Position numbers and translations under genes: made by a program
The notes under the pieces: model-generated
What the model saw: only the letters and a program-made list of their open reading frames with translations
The model's database searches: none
Told to the model about the DNA's origin: nothing
Assembly (NCBI GenBank): GCA_016868395.1
Contig: VGGW01000003.1
Span: 1 to 38,368, forward strand
DNA: 38,368 nucleotides
Direction: 5' to 3'
From: Bacteroidota bacterium
GTDB lineage: Bacteria > Bacteroidota > Bacteroidia > Sphingobacteriales > Sphingobacteriaceae
Shown here: positions 8,339 to 17,230 of the stretch, one piece after another
How the letters are laid out: every line of letters begins with the position of its first letter
Position numbering within the stretch: the stretch's first letter is position 1

Positions 8339-8497
8339 TCAATAGCAGCTTTTTATTGACAAATGGCACCTTATTATACCTTCTAAGAACAAAAAAATTT
8401 GAATTTAAGTATGTTGATTGGCCGGCTACCGGAAAAGCATTTTTGCTCTGATTTTAAAAAAATAAAATCCTCTTTAGCATTTAATTTATTCTCACTC

Positions 8498-8523
8498 AGG
8501 TTTATTATTTAGCCGATAAACCT
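8498..8523. promoter_or_regulatory. Inverted repeat upstream of the alpha/beta hydrolase gene
   Basis: AGGTTTAT, a 10-base centre, then ATAAACCT, about 40 bases before the ATG at 8565. It is followed by a T/A-rich run and by TATCTTTC at 8535-8542, which matches the Bacteroidota -7 consensus in 7 of 8 positions, though no TTG lies at the right distance upstream. A regulator-binding site overlapping a promoter is possible. Confidence 0.3.
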
Positions 8524-8564
8524 TTATTTTATTATCTTTCTAGCCTGAAACAGAAATTTATTTA

Positions 8565-9881
8565 ATGATGAAATCAATAAGAATCTTGTTAGTACTGTTG
8601 CTGATAAGTCAGTTCAGCTTTTCACAAAGTATAGTCAATCTGATTAATCGTGCTGATTTGTTTTTTGACACGATGGACAAGGGGAATTTTGAAGAGGCTC
8701 ACGGCTTTTTTGATGAAAGTGTAAAAGGTCAAATCACTTCTGATGAATTGAAGCTTTTCTGGCTTAGACTAGAGAATAGTCTTGGCAATTATGAATCGGT
8801 AAATGGTGCCAGAAACTCGGCCAGAGGAGAATATTTTGAGGTAATATTAACATGCGGATTCACCAAAGGTTCTCAAACCTTCACTTTCGTTTTTAATAAA
8901 TCAGAGAAGCTTCTGGGATTCTTTGTTACCCCTGTTGCTGCAGAAGCAGAATATTCGGCTCCGGCTTATTCAGACACTACGCTTTTTTCTGAGAAAGAGA
9001 TTATTATAAAGTTTGAGGGCGGGCAAATGGCCGGCTTATTTACGGCTCCAAAAAAGTTAAGCAATTTTCCGGTTGTTGTGATGGTTCATGGTTCAGGCCC
9101 TTCCGATATGGATGAAACTGTGGGTCCAAATAAACCTTTTAAAGATATTGCTGCCGGACTTGCAGCTAACGGTATAGGAAGTATTCGCTACGTCAAACGC
9201 AGTATGGTTTATCCAAGGTCTTTTACAAAAGCATTTACAGTTAAGGATGAAGTTATTGATGATGCATTGAGTGCAATTAGCCTGGCTGCTACTTTGCCGG
9301 GGGTGAACCCAAGTCAGATATATTTATTAGGACACAGTCTTGGAGGCATGATTGCGCCAAGAATTGCCACCATGGCTCCAACTTTAAATGGTATAATCCT
9401 GGCTGCAGCTCCTGCGAGAAAATTATCAGATTTAATTGCTAAACAAAATGCCTTTGTTTATAAAGCTTCAGGAGATACCACAGCCGCAGGAAAACAACAG
9501 TTCATTAAATCATCCAATGAAATAGATAAGTCAAGGTTGCTTAAACTGGGTGACCTGGCTCCTGATTCGATTATACTCGGAGCGCCGGCTTCCTATTGGG
9601 TAGATTTGAATAATTATGACCAGCTTGGCACTGCAAAAAGAATTAAAAATCGCATCTTCATTCTTCAGGGGGCTTATGATTTTCAGGTTTCGGTTCAAGA
9701 TTTTAATATCTGGCGAACCACGCTGGCAGCCAATAAAAATGCTTCTTTTAAACTTTATCCTAACCTGAACCACCTGCTTTCTGTTCAAAAGGAAAAAGGA
9801 ACAGGAGTTCAATACCGTACACCGGCCAATGTCAGTCCGGACCTGATCAATGATATTTCTATTTGGATCAAAGGGAAATAA
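8565..9881 (+). CDS. Secreted alpha/beta hydrolase with N-terminal DUF3887-like domain
   Basis: 438 residues; ATG 8565 or the adjacent ATG 8568. A signal peptide ends at about residue 20 (FSFSQ). Residues 21-125 look like the DUF3887 domain: NRADLFFDTMDKGNFEEAHGFFD and a WLRLENSLGNY segment. Residues about 140-438 are an alpha/beta hydrolase. The oxyanion-hole strand is VVVMVHGSGPSD, the nucleophile elbow is GHSLGG with Ser258, the late acid loop includes LQGAYDFQV, and the catalytic His403 is in LNHLL. This arrangement matches Bacteroidota periplasmic esterases or acyl hydrolases of unknown substrate. It is a single gene with its own 3' terminator. Confidence 0.88.
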   Translation: MMKSIRILLVLLLISQFSFSQSIVNLINRADLFFDTMDKGNFEEAHGFFDESVKGQITSDELKLFWLRLENSLGNYESVNGARNSARGEYFEVILTCGFTKGSQTFTFVFNKSEKLLGFFVTPVAAEAEYSAPAYSDTTLFSEKEIIIKFEGGQMAGLFTAPKKLSNFPVVVMVHGSGPSDMDETVGPNKPFKDIAAGLAANGIGSIRYVKRSMVYPRSFTKAFTVKDEVIDDALSAISLAATLPGVNPSQIYLLGHSLGGMIAPRIATMAPTLNGIILAAAPARKLSDLIAKQNAFVYKASGDTTAAGKQQFIKSSNEIDKSRLLKLGDLAPDSIILGAPASYWVDLNNYDQLGTAKRIKNRIFILQGAYDFQVSVQDFNIWRTTLAANKNASFKLYPNLNHLLSVQKEKGTGVQYRTPANVSPDLINDISIWIKGK

Positions 9882-9907
9882 TATTCAACTATTTTATCAA
9901 CACAAAA

Positions 9908-9935
9908 CTCCGGCAAAATTTGCCGGAGCTTTTTA
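9908..9935 (+). terminator. Intrinsic terminator of the alpha/beta hydrolase gene
   Basis: CTCCGGCAAA pairs with TTTGCCGGAG and is followed by CTTTTTATG. It is 26 bases past the stop at 9881. It sits between convergent genes and probably serves the plus-strand transcript. Confidence 0.85.
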
Positions 9936-9952
9936 TGTCAAAGAATATTCAA

Positions 9953-11356
9953 CTAGCTATTCCATGGCCCGGTGATCGCTAATGTTAGTCCCGGTGACTG
10001 AATATTAACAAACAAAGTTCTACCGGAGGGTGAGAAAACCGGCCCTGCAAATTCAGATTTAGGATATCCCACATTTTTGGCGATCACATAGGTTTGTCCC
10101 TTTGGATTAATTCCAATGATTCTTGCATCCGATTTATCCTCGCAAATGATCACATCACCCCAAGGCGCAATGGTCAGGTTATCACAGCTCTGAAAAGTAT
10201 CTACATCGTTAGATTCGAGGAATAACTCCAGTTTTGCCGGAGCTTCACGTTCCCTATCCTGGCCTTCGTACTTACTTGGAATATATTTGAAGATTTGACC
10301 ATAACTTTTGTGCCCCCCGTTGGTACAGGCAAAAAATAATTCATTTTTTCCATACCAAATTCCTTCCCCTCTCGCAAAGCAGGCTGCACCCTTTTGATTT
10401 CCTCTCAAGCGCAAATCATCATCCGGCGCCTCCACATCGTCCAGATCAATCCAATGTACATCAAAGCTTTTACTCTGCGGAAATTTATCTGTTTTCAATT
10501 TCTTCCAATTTCGGGTATCAGCACTTTTCCATTCGGAGATGGCTAAACATTGTAATTTACCTCCCTTGTGCAAATCGCCATATGTGTTAGGTAAGTAGCG
10601 GTAAAAAAGGCTATCACCACTGTCTTCAGTCTGATAAACAATGCCTTTAGATGGATGCACTGCAACTGCCTCATGCACAAAACGACCCATCGGTTTGATT
10701 GGAACAGGTGCTGTCAAACCGATTTTATCAGAAGCAAAAATCTCAAAATTATAACCATGATCCTGTTCAAGATTACCTTTTTCAGCACCTTTAGTCAGGG
10801 TACTTTCCTCACAAGTAATCCATGAATTCCATGGGGTGATGCCTCCGGCACAGTTCCTTACTGTTCCGATCAGACTTAAATATTGGAGTTCTACTTGCTG
10901 TGATTTTTCATCATATATCAGGGTACTTGTTCCACCAAAACAAAAACTTTCTTTTTTGCCAAAATCATAAATATCAGACTTAGTGATCTTGTTGAGTAAC
11001 TCATTATTTGCTCCAAAAGGCCCATTAACCATTGCCCCCGGAGATAATTCATGATTTCGAATCAGAATAGTTTTGTTATTTTTCCATTTAAAAACTCCCA
11101 TGCCGTCAAATGCACCGGGTACAGAAAAACCGTCATTCATTACCTCTCCTCTTCGGGATATCACCTTTGCCGTAAACCCATCAGGAAGGCTTAAAATATC
11201 GCCTTGACGATGGGACAATGCTCCATAATTTCGTACAAAATTATTTTCTTCAATAAATCCCAAGGCAGCGGCATTTGCTGCAAACCGACTCAAGCCAAGA
11301 AAGCCAAGACTTACTAAACCCGAATTTCTGATGAATTCTCTTCTGTTATTCCTCAT
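9953..11356 (-). CDS. PhoX-family (DUF839) Tat-exported phosphatase-like protein
   Basis: 467 residues from ATG 11356. The N-terminus has a Tat signal (NRREFIRNSG followed by a hydrophobic segment ending ANAAALG). The body shows PhoX/DUF839 propeller motifs in order: RNHELSPG, NCAGGITPWNSWITCEES, GRFVHEAVAV, YQTEDSGDSLFYRY, ARGEGIWYG, and SCDNLTIAPWGDVIICED. PhoX enzymes are periplasmic alkaline phosphatases using calcium and iron. The Cys, Glu and Asp positions that hold metals in PhoX appear conserved, but I cannot confirm each ligand without alignment. The length is shorter than classical PhoX (about 600 or more residues) and matches a Bacteroidota subgroup, so activity is likely but not certain. 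No Pho-type operator was recognised upstream. Confidence 0.82.
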   Translation of the reverse strand: MRNNRREFIRNSGLVSLGFLGLSRFAANAAALGFIEENNFVRNYGALSHRQGDILSLPDGFTAKVISRRGEVMNDGFSVPGAFDGMGVFKWKNNKTILIRNHELSPGAMVNGPFGANNELLNKITKSDIYDFGKKESFCFGGTSTLIYDEKSQQVELQYLSLIGTVRNCAGGITPWNSWITCEESTLTKGAEKGNLEQDHGYNFEIFASDKIGLTAPVPIKPMGRFVHEAVAVHPSKGIVYQTEDSGDSLFYRYLPNTYGDLHKGGKLQCLAISEWKSADTRNWKKLKTDKFPQSKSFDVHWIDLDDVEAPDDDLRLRGNQKGAACFARGEGIWYGKNELFFACTNGGHKSYGQIFKYIPSKYEGQDREREAPAKLELFLESNDVDTFQSCDNLTIAPWGDVIICEDKSDARIIGINPKGQTYVIAKNVGYPKSEFAGPVFSPSGRTLFVNIQSPGLTLAITGPWNS

Positions 11357-11791
11357 TGTAATAATTTTAAACTTAATTTTTAAAGTAAACTTGACCTAAT
11401 TTATTAAAAAAATAGTATATCAGAAGGCAGTGAAACATCGCATTTTAAAGCTTCTGAGCTAGCTATTGGACACAGACAGCCTTAAAGCGGCCCTTCAATG
11501 CACAATCTTTGTTTCCATTAAAGTATTATGTAAGCCCATTTATATGGTTAAAACTTAATTATAAGGTATTTGATACCGTGCTCGAGTTAATTTCATAATA
11601 AAAATAGGTATATAGAAACGAATTTAATTTGGGAATAATAATGTTATGTTAGCATGTTGTTATTTTATTTACATTAACAGGTGACAATATTCAATGTTTA
11701 TTCGCCAATTTAAATAAGCTCAAGCCCAGGTCTCAACAGATCGAAGTGTTTCAATAAAAATGAAAAATTTTATTCACAGGAAATCAGTAAT
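11357..11791. other. Divergent intergenic region, 435 bases, A+T-rich
   Basis: It separates the PhoX-like gene (minus) from the histidine kinase gene (plus), so it should hold promoters for both. I see a weak -7-like TAAGTTTA on the minus strand near 11370 and a small palindrome (GGTAT-TTG-ATACC, 11565-11577). I find no good two-element promoter, RNA gene or repeat. Confidence 0.4.
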
Positions 11792-13138
11792 TTGTATAGA
11801 ATTGTCAAAAAAATGCGTTTACCAAAAAAGCTCATTTTGAGATCTGAAAGAATAAACCGATACCTGAATAACATAACAGGAAATGCAAAAGATTTTGGTC
11901 TTGAGGCAAGAATTTTCCATTTCATATGTATTTTTTCATTTGTTATTCTTTCTGTAAGCCAACAAATTAATCTCTATTACGGCCTGTATGAACTTGCTGT
12001 TTTGATGGGAGTCTTGCAAATAATAGGATTTATTTTTTTCATTCTTTCACGCGTATACCAAAAGATAAAGCTCAGTATAATCTTTTTTGCGCTTGGAGCT
12101 AATGCACTATTCGTCATAAATTTTTACTTCAATTCGGGGATTAATGGACCCGGACTGATTATGTTTTTATCGGGTATATTTTTAATTATTCTCATTGTAC
12201 CTAAGAATCAATTTGCATTTTGGCTAACCATAAACATCATCGAAGTACTGGTTCTTTTGTTTTTGTCCTACCATGATCCTTCAATTTTCACCTATCGTTA
12301 TTCTGACTCATTCTTGCAGTATGCAGATATTGCCTCAACCTATGTGTTGACGGCTATACTTATTTTCCATGCCACCAATTTTATTCGAAAAAGCTATGAT
12401 CGGGAGAAAATTATCGCAGAACAAAAGGCCGAGGAGCTTAGGATTTCAGATCAAACCAAAAATAAACTTCTTTCTATTTTGGCACACGATCTGAGTTCGC
12501 CACTCGGTTCAATTCAAAATTATCTGGAAATTCTTGCAGAGCTCAAAACGGAAGAAATTGACAGGCAATCTATAGAAGCCAGTTTACTCAACGAAACCAA
12601 GAACGCACAGCATATGTTAAGCAATTTGCTTCTTTGGAGTAAAACACAAATGGAGGGAGTAAAAATTAATCTTATACCCCTCAACTTAAAAGAATCCATA
12701 GAAACAGCAATTAGGATTCAGCAGTCCCTTGCTATTGAAAAGAACATAAGCATTGAAGCAAATATCGATCAATCCATTATGGTTTTAGCCGATCGGGAAA
12801 TGCTTCAGTTAGTTATCAGAAATTTGATTAATAATTCCCTGAAATTTACTCATGCAGGCGGGAAGATTCGAATTGATTCAAAAGTTGAAGAGAACGTATG
12901 TTTAATTACCATTAGTGATACCGGAAGAGGAATAAATTATGAAATGCAAAAAGACCTCTTTTCTATGGGAATTAAATCAACCTATGGAACTCAAAACGAA
13001 AAAGGGGTAGGTTTAGGCTTATCAATTTGTAAAGAATTTACAGAACTACAGAATGGTACCATTAGTTTTGAAAGCGATCCCGGAAAAGGTACGCGATTTT
13101 TCATCGGGCTTAAACTTGCCTCGGCGCTTAAAACATAG
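11792..13138 (+). CDS. Orphan membrane sensor histidine kinase
   Basis: 448 residues from TTG 11792; the first ATG is 11813 (codon 8), and either could be used. Residues about 40-200 contain six hydrophobic helices with very short loops, so sensing is probably within or at the membrane. A short coiled segment (YDREKIIAEQKAEELR) leads into the HisKA domain, LLSILAHDLSSPLGS, where His232 is the predicted phosphorylation site. The HATPase_c domain follows with the N box NLINNSLKFTH, DTGRGIN and GVGLGLSICKEF. No receiver domain is attached and no response regulator gene is adjacent, so the partner is elsewhere. It is tail to tail with the MFS gene, with only 1 base between their stop codons. Confidence 0.9.
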   Translation: MYRIVKKMRLPKKLILRSERINRYLNNITGNAKDFGLEARIFHFICIFSFVILSVSQQINLYYGLYELAVLMGVLQIIGFIFFILSRVYQKIKLSIIFFALGANALFVINFYFNSGINGPGLIMFLSGIFLIILIVPKNQFAFWLTINIIEVLVLLFLSYHDPSIFTYRYSDSFLQYADIASTYVLTAILIFHATNFIRKSYDREKIIAEQKAEELRISDQTKNKLLSILAHDLSSPLGSIQNYLEILAELKTEEIDRQSIEASLLNETKNAQHMLSNLLLWSKTQMEGVKINLIPLNLKESIETAIRIQQSLAIEKNISIEANIDQSIMVLADREMLQLVIRNLINNSLKFTHAGGKIRIDSKVEENVCLITISDTGRGINYEMQKDLFSMGIKSTYGTQNEKGVGLGLSICKEFTELQNGTISFESDPGKGTRFFIGLKLASALKT

Positions 13139-13139
13139 C

Positions 13140-14372
13140 TTAGGCTTTGGTTTTAATGTTTGGCAAAAAGGCGGTAATTAGTCCGATTAATGGCATAAAC
13201 GCACAAATCCTGTAAACGTATTCTATGCTGGTTCGGTCGGCAATTCCACCTAAAACTGCCGATGCGATACCGGCCATTCCGAAGGCAAAACCAAAAAATA
13301 AGCCCGAGACCATGCCGACCTTACCCGGAAACAATTCATGAGCATAAACAAGAATAGCCGAGAATGCGGAAGCAAGGATGACTCCAATCGGAATAGTTAG
13401 GATCACCGTCCAGAATAGATTGGCATGAGGCAGCAGAAGGGAAAAAGGTGCTACACCCAGAATTGAGCCCCATATCACATATTTTCTGCCAAATCTATCT
13501 CCTAAAGGACCTCCAATGATGGTGCCCGCGGCGATTGAAAAAAGAAAAATAAACAAATAGACCTGAGAATCCTGAACGGAGACCCCAAATTTATGAATCA
13601 CATAGAAAGTATAGTAAGTGGTCATGCTGGTGAGGTAGATATATTTCGAGAAGATCAGGAGCAGCAAAATAAAAACGGAAAGCACAATTGTCTTTCTTGG
13701 TAACATTTGAAATTGATGTCCATCATCTCCCGGACGACTGGCTTTAATGCGGATTTTACGTTTATACCAACCTCCGATATTAATTAACAAGATGATTGCC
13801 AAAAGGGCAAGTACCGAAAACCAGATAATATTCGACTGGCCGTAGGGTACAATAATTAAGGCGGCCAACAGGGGTCCAATTGAACTGCCAAAATTACCGC
13901 CAAGCTGAAAGATCGACTGCGCCATTCCCCGGCGCCCTCCTGAAGCCATATGGGCCATTCTTGATGCCTCCGGATGAAAAATTGAGGAACCGATACCGAC
14001 CAGAGCAACCGAAAAAATCAGGATTTCAAAATTGGGCGCGCGTGACAATAGAATCAACCCTACCAGGGTAAATCCCATTCCGATTGCGAGTGAGTAAGAT
14101 TTAGGTTTTCGATCGGTATACAGACCTACAAAGGGTTGAAGAATGGAGGCTGAAAGCTGAAAAGTAAGGGTAATTAAACCAATCTGCGCGAAACTCAAAC
14201 TGAAGGTATCTTTTATTACCGGATAGATTGCCGGAATAATGGATTGTAACGCATCATTTAATAAATGAGAAATACTGATGGCAATAAGAATCGGATAAAC
14301 AGTCTTCCCGGATATGGTATTTTTAACTTTTAGAACTGAGCCTGGAGACTGCTCGCTGATATGCCTGTTCAT
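13140..14372 (-). CDS. MFS exporter of the fosmidomycin-resistance (Fsr) type
   Basis: 410 residues, ATG at 14372, about twelve membrane helices. Family signatures include SISHLLNDALQSIIPAIYP in helix 1, the FVGLYTDRKP loop between helices 2 and 3 (the MFS D-R-K motif), GIGSSIFHPEASR in helix 4, and GGNFGSSIGP in helix 5. The second half repeats the pattern with GGPLGDRFGRK. Fsr proteins are proton-driven drug exporters, best known for fosmidomycin efflux in E. coli; the natural substrate of Bacteroidota members is unknown. A long basic loop (residues about 203-224) separates the halves. There are no obvious operon partners. Confidence 0.9.
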   Translation of the reverse strand: MNRHISEQSPGSVLKVKNTISGKTVYPILIAISISHLLNDALQSIIPAIYPVIKDTFSLSFAQIGLITLTFQLSASILQPFVGLYTDRKPKSYSLAIGMGFTLVGLILLSRAPNFEILIFSVALVGIGSSIFHPEASRMAHMASGGRRGMAQSIFQLGGNFGSSIGPLLAALIIVPYGQSNIIWFSVLALLAIILLINIGGWYKRKIRIKASRPGDDGHQFQMLPRKTIVLSVFILLLLIFSKYIYLTSMTTYYTFYVIHKFGVSVQDSQVYLFIFLFSIAAGTIIGGPLGDRFGRKYVIWGSILGVAPFSLLLPHANLFWTVILTIPIGVILASAFSAILVYAHELFPGKVGMVSGLFFGFAFGMAGIASAVLGGIADRTSIEYVYRICAFMPLIGLITAFLPNIKTKA

Positions 14373-14479
14373 CTATACAAATGCTTGCAGCAAATATCCA
14401 TTCTTAAATTTAAAAAAGCGATAAAGTCAAAAGAAATTAGCAATAATTTAAGACCTATTTTTAGATTAAAACCGTGGTT

Positions 14480-14579
14480 GCTAAGCCCTTTTATTTCTAT
14501 CCGCTGTTACAGATGAGTCCGATTCGCCGCCTCTGAATAAGGGCTTGACCAATTGTCAGCGCGGGCTTGACCTGCGCTA
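14480..14579. terminator. Two stem-loops between the small HGQPGHRCD protein gene and the MFS gene
   Basis: AAGCCCTT at 14480 region pairs with AAGGGCTT near 14538-14545. Separately AGCGCGGG and CCTGCGCT (about 14559-14579, loop CTTGA) form an 8-bp stem overlapping the stop codon of the minus-strand gene ending at 14577. Neither is followed by a good T-run, so termination is plausible but unproven. Confidence 0.35.
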
Positions 14580-14942
14580 AAAAGGTGCCCCAACTTGAAT
14601 ATCACATCGATGACCGGGCTGCCCATGCGGCGGATTAACCTTTAAACCTGCTGGTACAGGCGCCGGTAAAGCAGGTGCAGACTGAATATTTTGTGGGTTT
14701 GCTGCCGGTACCGGAGTACCGTCTGCATTAACCAGTGGAGCTCCCACAGCAAGATCACAACGATGTCCGGGCTGACCATGTGCAGGATTTACCCTTGGAT
14801 TTTCAGCAGCCTGATTCGGCAAAGCCGGAATACCCTGGGTTGAAACAGGAGGGTTTGCTGCTTCATTTCGTTGATCCATCAAGACCGCAATAACGGTTGC
14901 ACCGGTAAGTATTATTCCTCCAATTATAACAATTGTCTTCAT
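14577..14942 (-). CDS. Small exported or membrane-anchored protein with a duplicated HGQPGHRCD motif
   Basis: 121 residues from ATG 14942. Residues 3-22 are a single hydrophobic segment, acting as a signal anchor or uncleaved signal. The rest is Pro/Ala/Asn-rich linker carrying two near-identical copies of a short motif: residues 52-70 and 103-121, both reading NP-HGQPGHRCD-VGAP, with Cys62 and Cys113 and two His per copy. The second copy is the exact C-terminus. The motif recurs in uncharacterised Bacteroidota proteins, as far as I recall. The conserved His/Cys set could bind a metal or heme, or be covalently modified, but no function is known to me. It is a stand-alone gene on the minus strand, upstream of two stem-loops. 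Confidence 0.75.
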   Translation of the reverse strand: MKTIVIIGGIILTGATVIAVLMDQRNEAANPPVSTQGIPALPNQAAENPRVNPAHGQPGHRCDLAVGAPLVNADGTPVPAANPQNIQSAPALPAPVPAGLKVNPPHGQPGHRCDIQVGAPF

Positions 14943-15036
14943 TTACTTCTTATTTATCCCAAAATCAATTGAACGCTAAGATTAGGGAACATTAACTCGT
15001 CAAAAAATTACTAATAATTTAAACAATACGGGTTTA

Positions 15037-15066
15037 TTGACCATTAAATTCGATTTATTAGCTTAG
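15037..15066 (+). promoter_or_regulatory. Candidate promoter for truA
   Basis: TTG at 15037-15039, a 19-base spacer, then TAGCTTAG at 15059-15066, which matches the Bacteroidota -7 consensus TAnnTTTG in all but one fixed position. The start codon at 15086 would follow after a short leader of roughly a dozen bases. Confidence 0.5.
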
Positions 15067-15085
15067 CGGAATAAAGGCATTTGGA

Positions 15086-15895
15086 TTGAGATATTTTGTT
15101 CATATCGGCTACAAGGGTACCCATTATTTCGGCTGGCAGAGACAGCCTGATAAACTGAGTGTACAGGAAATTCTCGAGAATTGCCTCAGCCGGATTTTCA
15201 AGCAAAGTATAACCATTTTTGGTTGTGGTCGCACCGATGCCGGAGTGCATGCCAGCCAGTATTTCTTCCATATGGATATTGAAAAAAGCTGGAGCTTCGA
15301 TTTGTTTTTCAGACTCAACCGAATCCTGCCGGATGATATTGCACTTTTTGATATTATTCCCATGGAAGGTCAGCCTCATGCCCGTTTTGATGCTATTCAG
15401 CGGGTATATGATTTCTTTATCCACACCTATAAAGATCCATTTCTTAGCGATAGCAGTTCATTATACCTCAGAAAAAGTTTCGACCTTGAACAGATGCAGC
15501 GAGCGGTAAATCTTCTTCCCAAATACGAAGATTACAGGGCATTTTGCAAGTCACCCGATAAAAATGAACATACTATCTGCCATGTTTCTGCTGCAAGTCT
15601 GTACACGAACAAAAGTGGCGACCGAATTCGTTTTCGGATTTCGTCCAACCGCTTTCTGGGCCGTATGATTCGTATTTTGGCGCGCAAACTTATCGAAATC
15701 GGTGATGGAGACCTGAGCGTAGATGAATTTGAAAGCCATCTCATCTCCAAAAATATTCCATCTAAACTATTGCCTGCACACCCGCAAGGACTTTTCCTTT
15801 CCAAGGTTACTTATCCTTATCTCGATTTGCAGCCCAAGTCTAAGTTTTGGGCTTCAATAGAGGATTCACATTGGGAGGAAGTGAGATTAAGCTAA
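15086..15895 (+). CDS. truA: tRNA pseudouridine synthase A
   Basis: 269 residues. TruA converts uridines 38-40 of the tRNA anticodon arm to pseudouridine. The start is TTG at 15086, since the conserved N-terminal strand RYFVHIGYKGTHYFGWQRQ begins immediately after it and there is no upstream ATG in frame. The catalytic motif GRTDAGVHA is at 48-56 with Asp51 as nucleophile. The RNA-binding stretch RLNRILPDDIAL and the C-terminal FLGRMIRILARKLIEIG block are also present. Length and order are normal. The gene is monocistronic, with a candidate promoter just upstream and a short tandem repeat overlapping its 3' end. Confidence 0.95.
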   Translation: MRYFVHIGYKGTHYFGWQRQPDKLSVQEILENCLSRIFKQSITIFGCGRTDAGVHASQYFFHMDIEKSWSFDLFFRLNRILPDDIALFDIIPMEGQPHARFDAIQRVYDFFIHTYKDPFLSDSSSLYLRKSFDLEQMQRAVNLLPKYEDYRAFCKSPDKNEHTICHVSAASLYTNKSGDRIRFRISSNRFLGRMIRILARKLIEIGDGDLSVDEFESHLISKNIPSKLLPAHPQGLFLSKVTYPYLDLQPKSKFWASIEDSHWEEVRLS

Positions 15896-15923
15896 AAGTA
15901 GAAAGCTAAAAGCAGAAAGCTAA
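15890..15923. repeat. Short tandem repeat, 14-bp unit, about 2.4 copies
   Basis: The unit AGCTAAAAGTAGAA is followed by AGCTAAAAGCAGAA and a partial AGCTAA. The first unit includes the truA stop codon. It could vary in copy number by slippage, with no effect on the protein. Confidence 0.8.
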
Positions 15924-16045
15924 TTCGGATAAACATTGGTCTACAGAGAAATTGATAGATGCATAGTTACTGCGAAAGACAATTGTTTGCAGTATCTGAT
16001 TAACTCAAAGATGTCCGTATAAATTATTACGTTTAAGCATTATAA

Positions 16046-17230
16046 ATGAGTATTTTAGAAAAAAAGAATCCGATGCACAGAAGAGATTTTGTAAAACTAG
16101 GCAGTATTATTGCCGCAACTGCCGTACATTCTGAGGTATATGGCGGAGGAATTCCACAAAAAAGAGCAATGACTGTGAGCAAAACAGTCGATTTTATAAA
16201 TGACGGCGTACCCTTGAGTCCGAAGGAATATGGCGAACTACTGATGAAGCTCGCCGATGAAGGCAAGATCAAAACCGACTTCTATTCGAACGGTGGGGTA
16301 GTAGAAGAACTCGAAAACCGCTTCGCCAAGCTAATGGGTAAGGAATCTTCGGTTTTCATGCCAACCGGAACCCTGGCAAACCACATGGCCCTGCGCCGCC
16401 TAGCCGGAAACAACCGAAGGGTAATTCTTCAGGAGCAAAGTCATATTTATCAGGATACCGGAGATGGATGCCAAACGCTGAGTGCGCTGAACCTAATTCC
16501 CCTCGGTCTGAATACTACCGAGATGACCCTGGCAGAGATTGAAGAAGTGGTTGATAAAACAGGAAAAGGCAGAGTAGCCTTAAAATTGGGGGTTATTTCC
16601 ATAGAAAGTCCGGTGCGAAGGCAGCAGGATACACTCTTTGCTTTCCAAAACATGAAAGCCATTACCGCTTATGCTAAAGCCAATGGAATTAAAACCCACT
16701 TAGACGGAGCACGCTTGTTTATACAATCGGCACATACCGGCATTGATCCGGCAAGCTACGGAGCGATGTTCGATACTTCCTTCACCTCCATCTGCAAATG
16801 CTTCAATGCCGCCAGCGGAGCTGTTCTGGCAGGTTCAAAAGAGTTTACTCAGGACCTTTTCCATGAGCGAAGAATGTTTGGAGCCGGCATTCCGGCGGTA
16901 TGGCCTTTTGCTGCAGTAGCTTTGCATTATGTCGACTCGTGGATCGAGGAATACAAAAGTGCCTGGCAAAAAGCCGAATACCTTTTTAGCGAAATTCAGA
17001 AAGATGAGCGCTACAAAATTGTGAAATACCAAAACGGCTCACACATTGTACACCTCGACCTTAAAAATATTGATAAAAAACGTCTTTCAGATGCATTGGC
17101 CAAGCGAAATATTCGTCTTTCTGCACCGGACGCTACTGGCTTTAACCTGAAAGTGAACATCTCGATGAACCGAATGACTGCACAGGAAATTACCGGAAGT
17201 TTCAAGGAAGCGATGAAGGAGGTGGGCTGA
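16046..17230 (+). CDS. Threonine aldolase-family PLP enzyme with Tat-like leader
   Basis: 394 residues from ATG 16046; ATG 16073 would begin directly at MHRRDFVKLGS. That sequence plus the following IIAATAVHSE segment looks like a twin-arginine signal. The enzyme core (about 50-390) is fold-type I PLP: EELENRFAKLMGKESSVFMPTGTLANHMAL near the start, EQSHIY, the aspartate-containing HLDGARLF, and DTSFTSICKCFNAASGAVLAG, where Lys251 is the expected PLP-binding lysine. The family cleaves L-threonine or other beta-hydroxy amino acids to glycine and an aldehyde. Known threonine aldolases are cytoplasmic, so export would be unusual; the leader may be a true Tat signal or a retained N-terminus. No co-transcribed partner is evident. 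Confidence 0.8.
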   Translation: MSILEKKNPMHRRDFVKLGSIIAATAVHSEVYGGGIPQKRAMTVSKTVDFINDGVPLSPKEYGELLMKLADEGKIKTDFYSNGGVVEELENRFAKLMGKESSVFMPTGTLANHMALRRLAGNNRRVILQEQSHIYQDTGDGCQTLSALNLIPLGLNTTEMTLAEIEEVVDKTGKGRVALKLGVISIESPVRRQQDTLFAFQNMKAITAYAKANGIKTHLDGARLFIQSAHTGIDPASYGAMFDTSFTSICKCFNAASGAVLAGSKEFTQDLFHERRMFGAGIPAVWPFAAVALHYVDSWIEEYKSAWQKAEYLFSEIQKDERYKIVKYQNGSHIVHLDLKNIDKKRLSDALAKRNIRLSAPDATGFNLKVNISMNRMTAQEITGSFKEAMKEVG

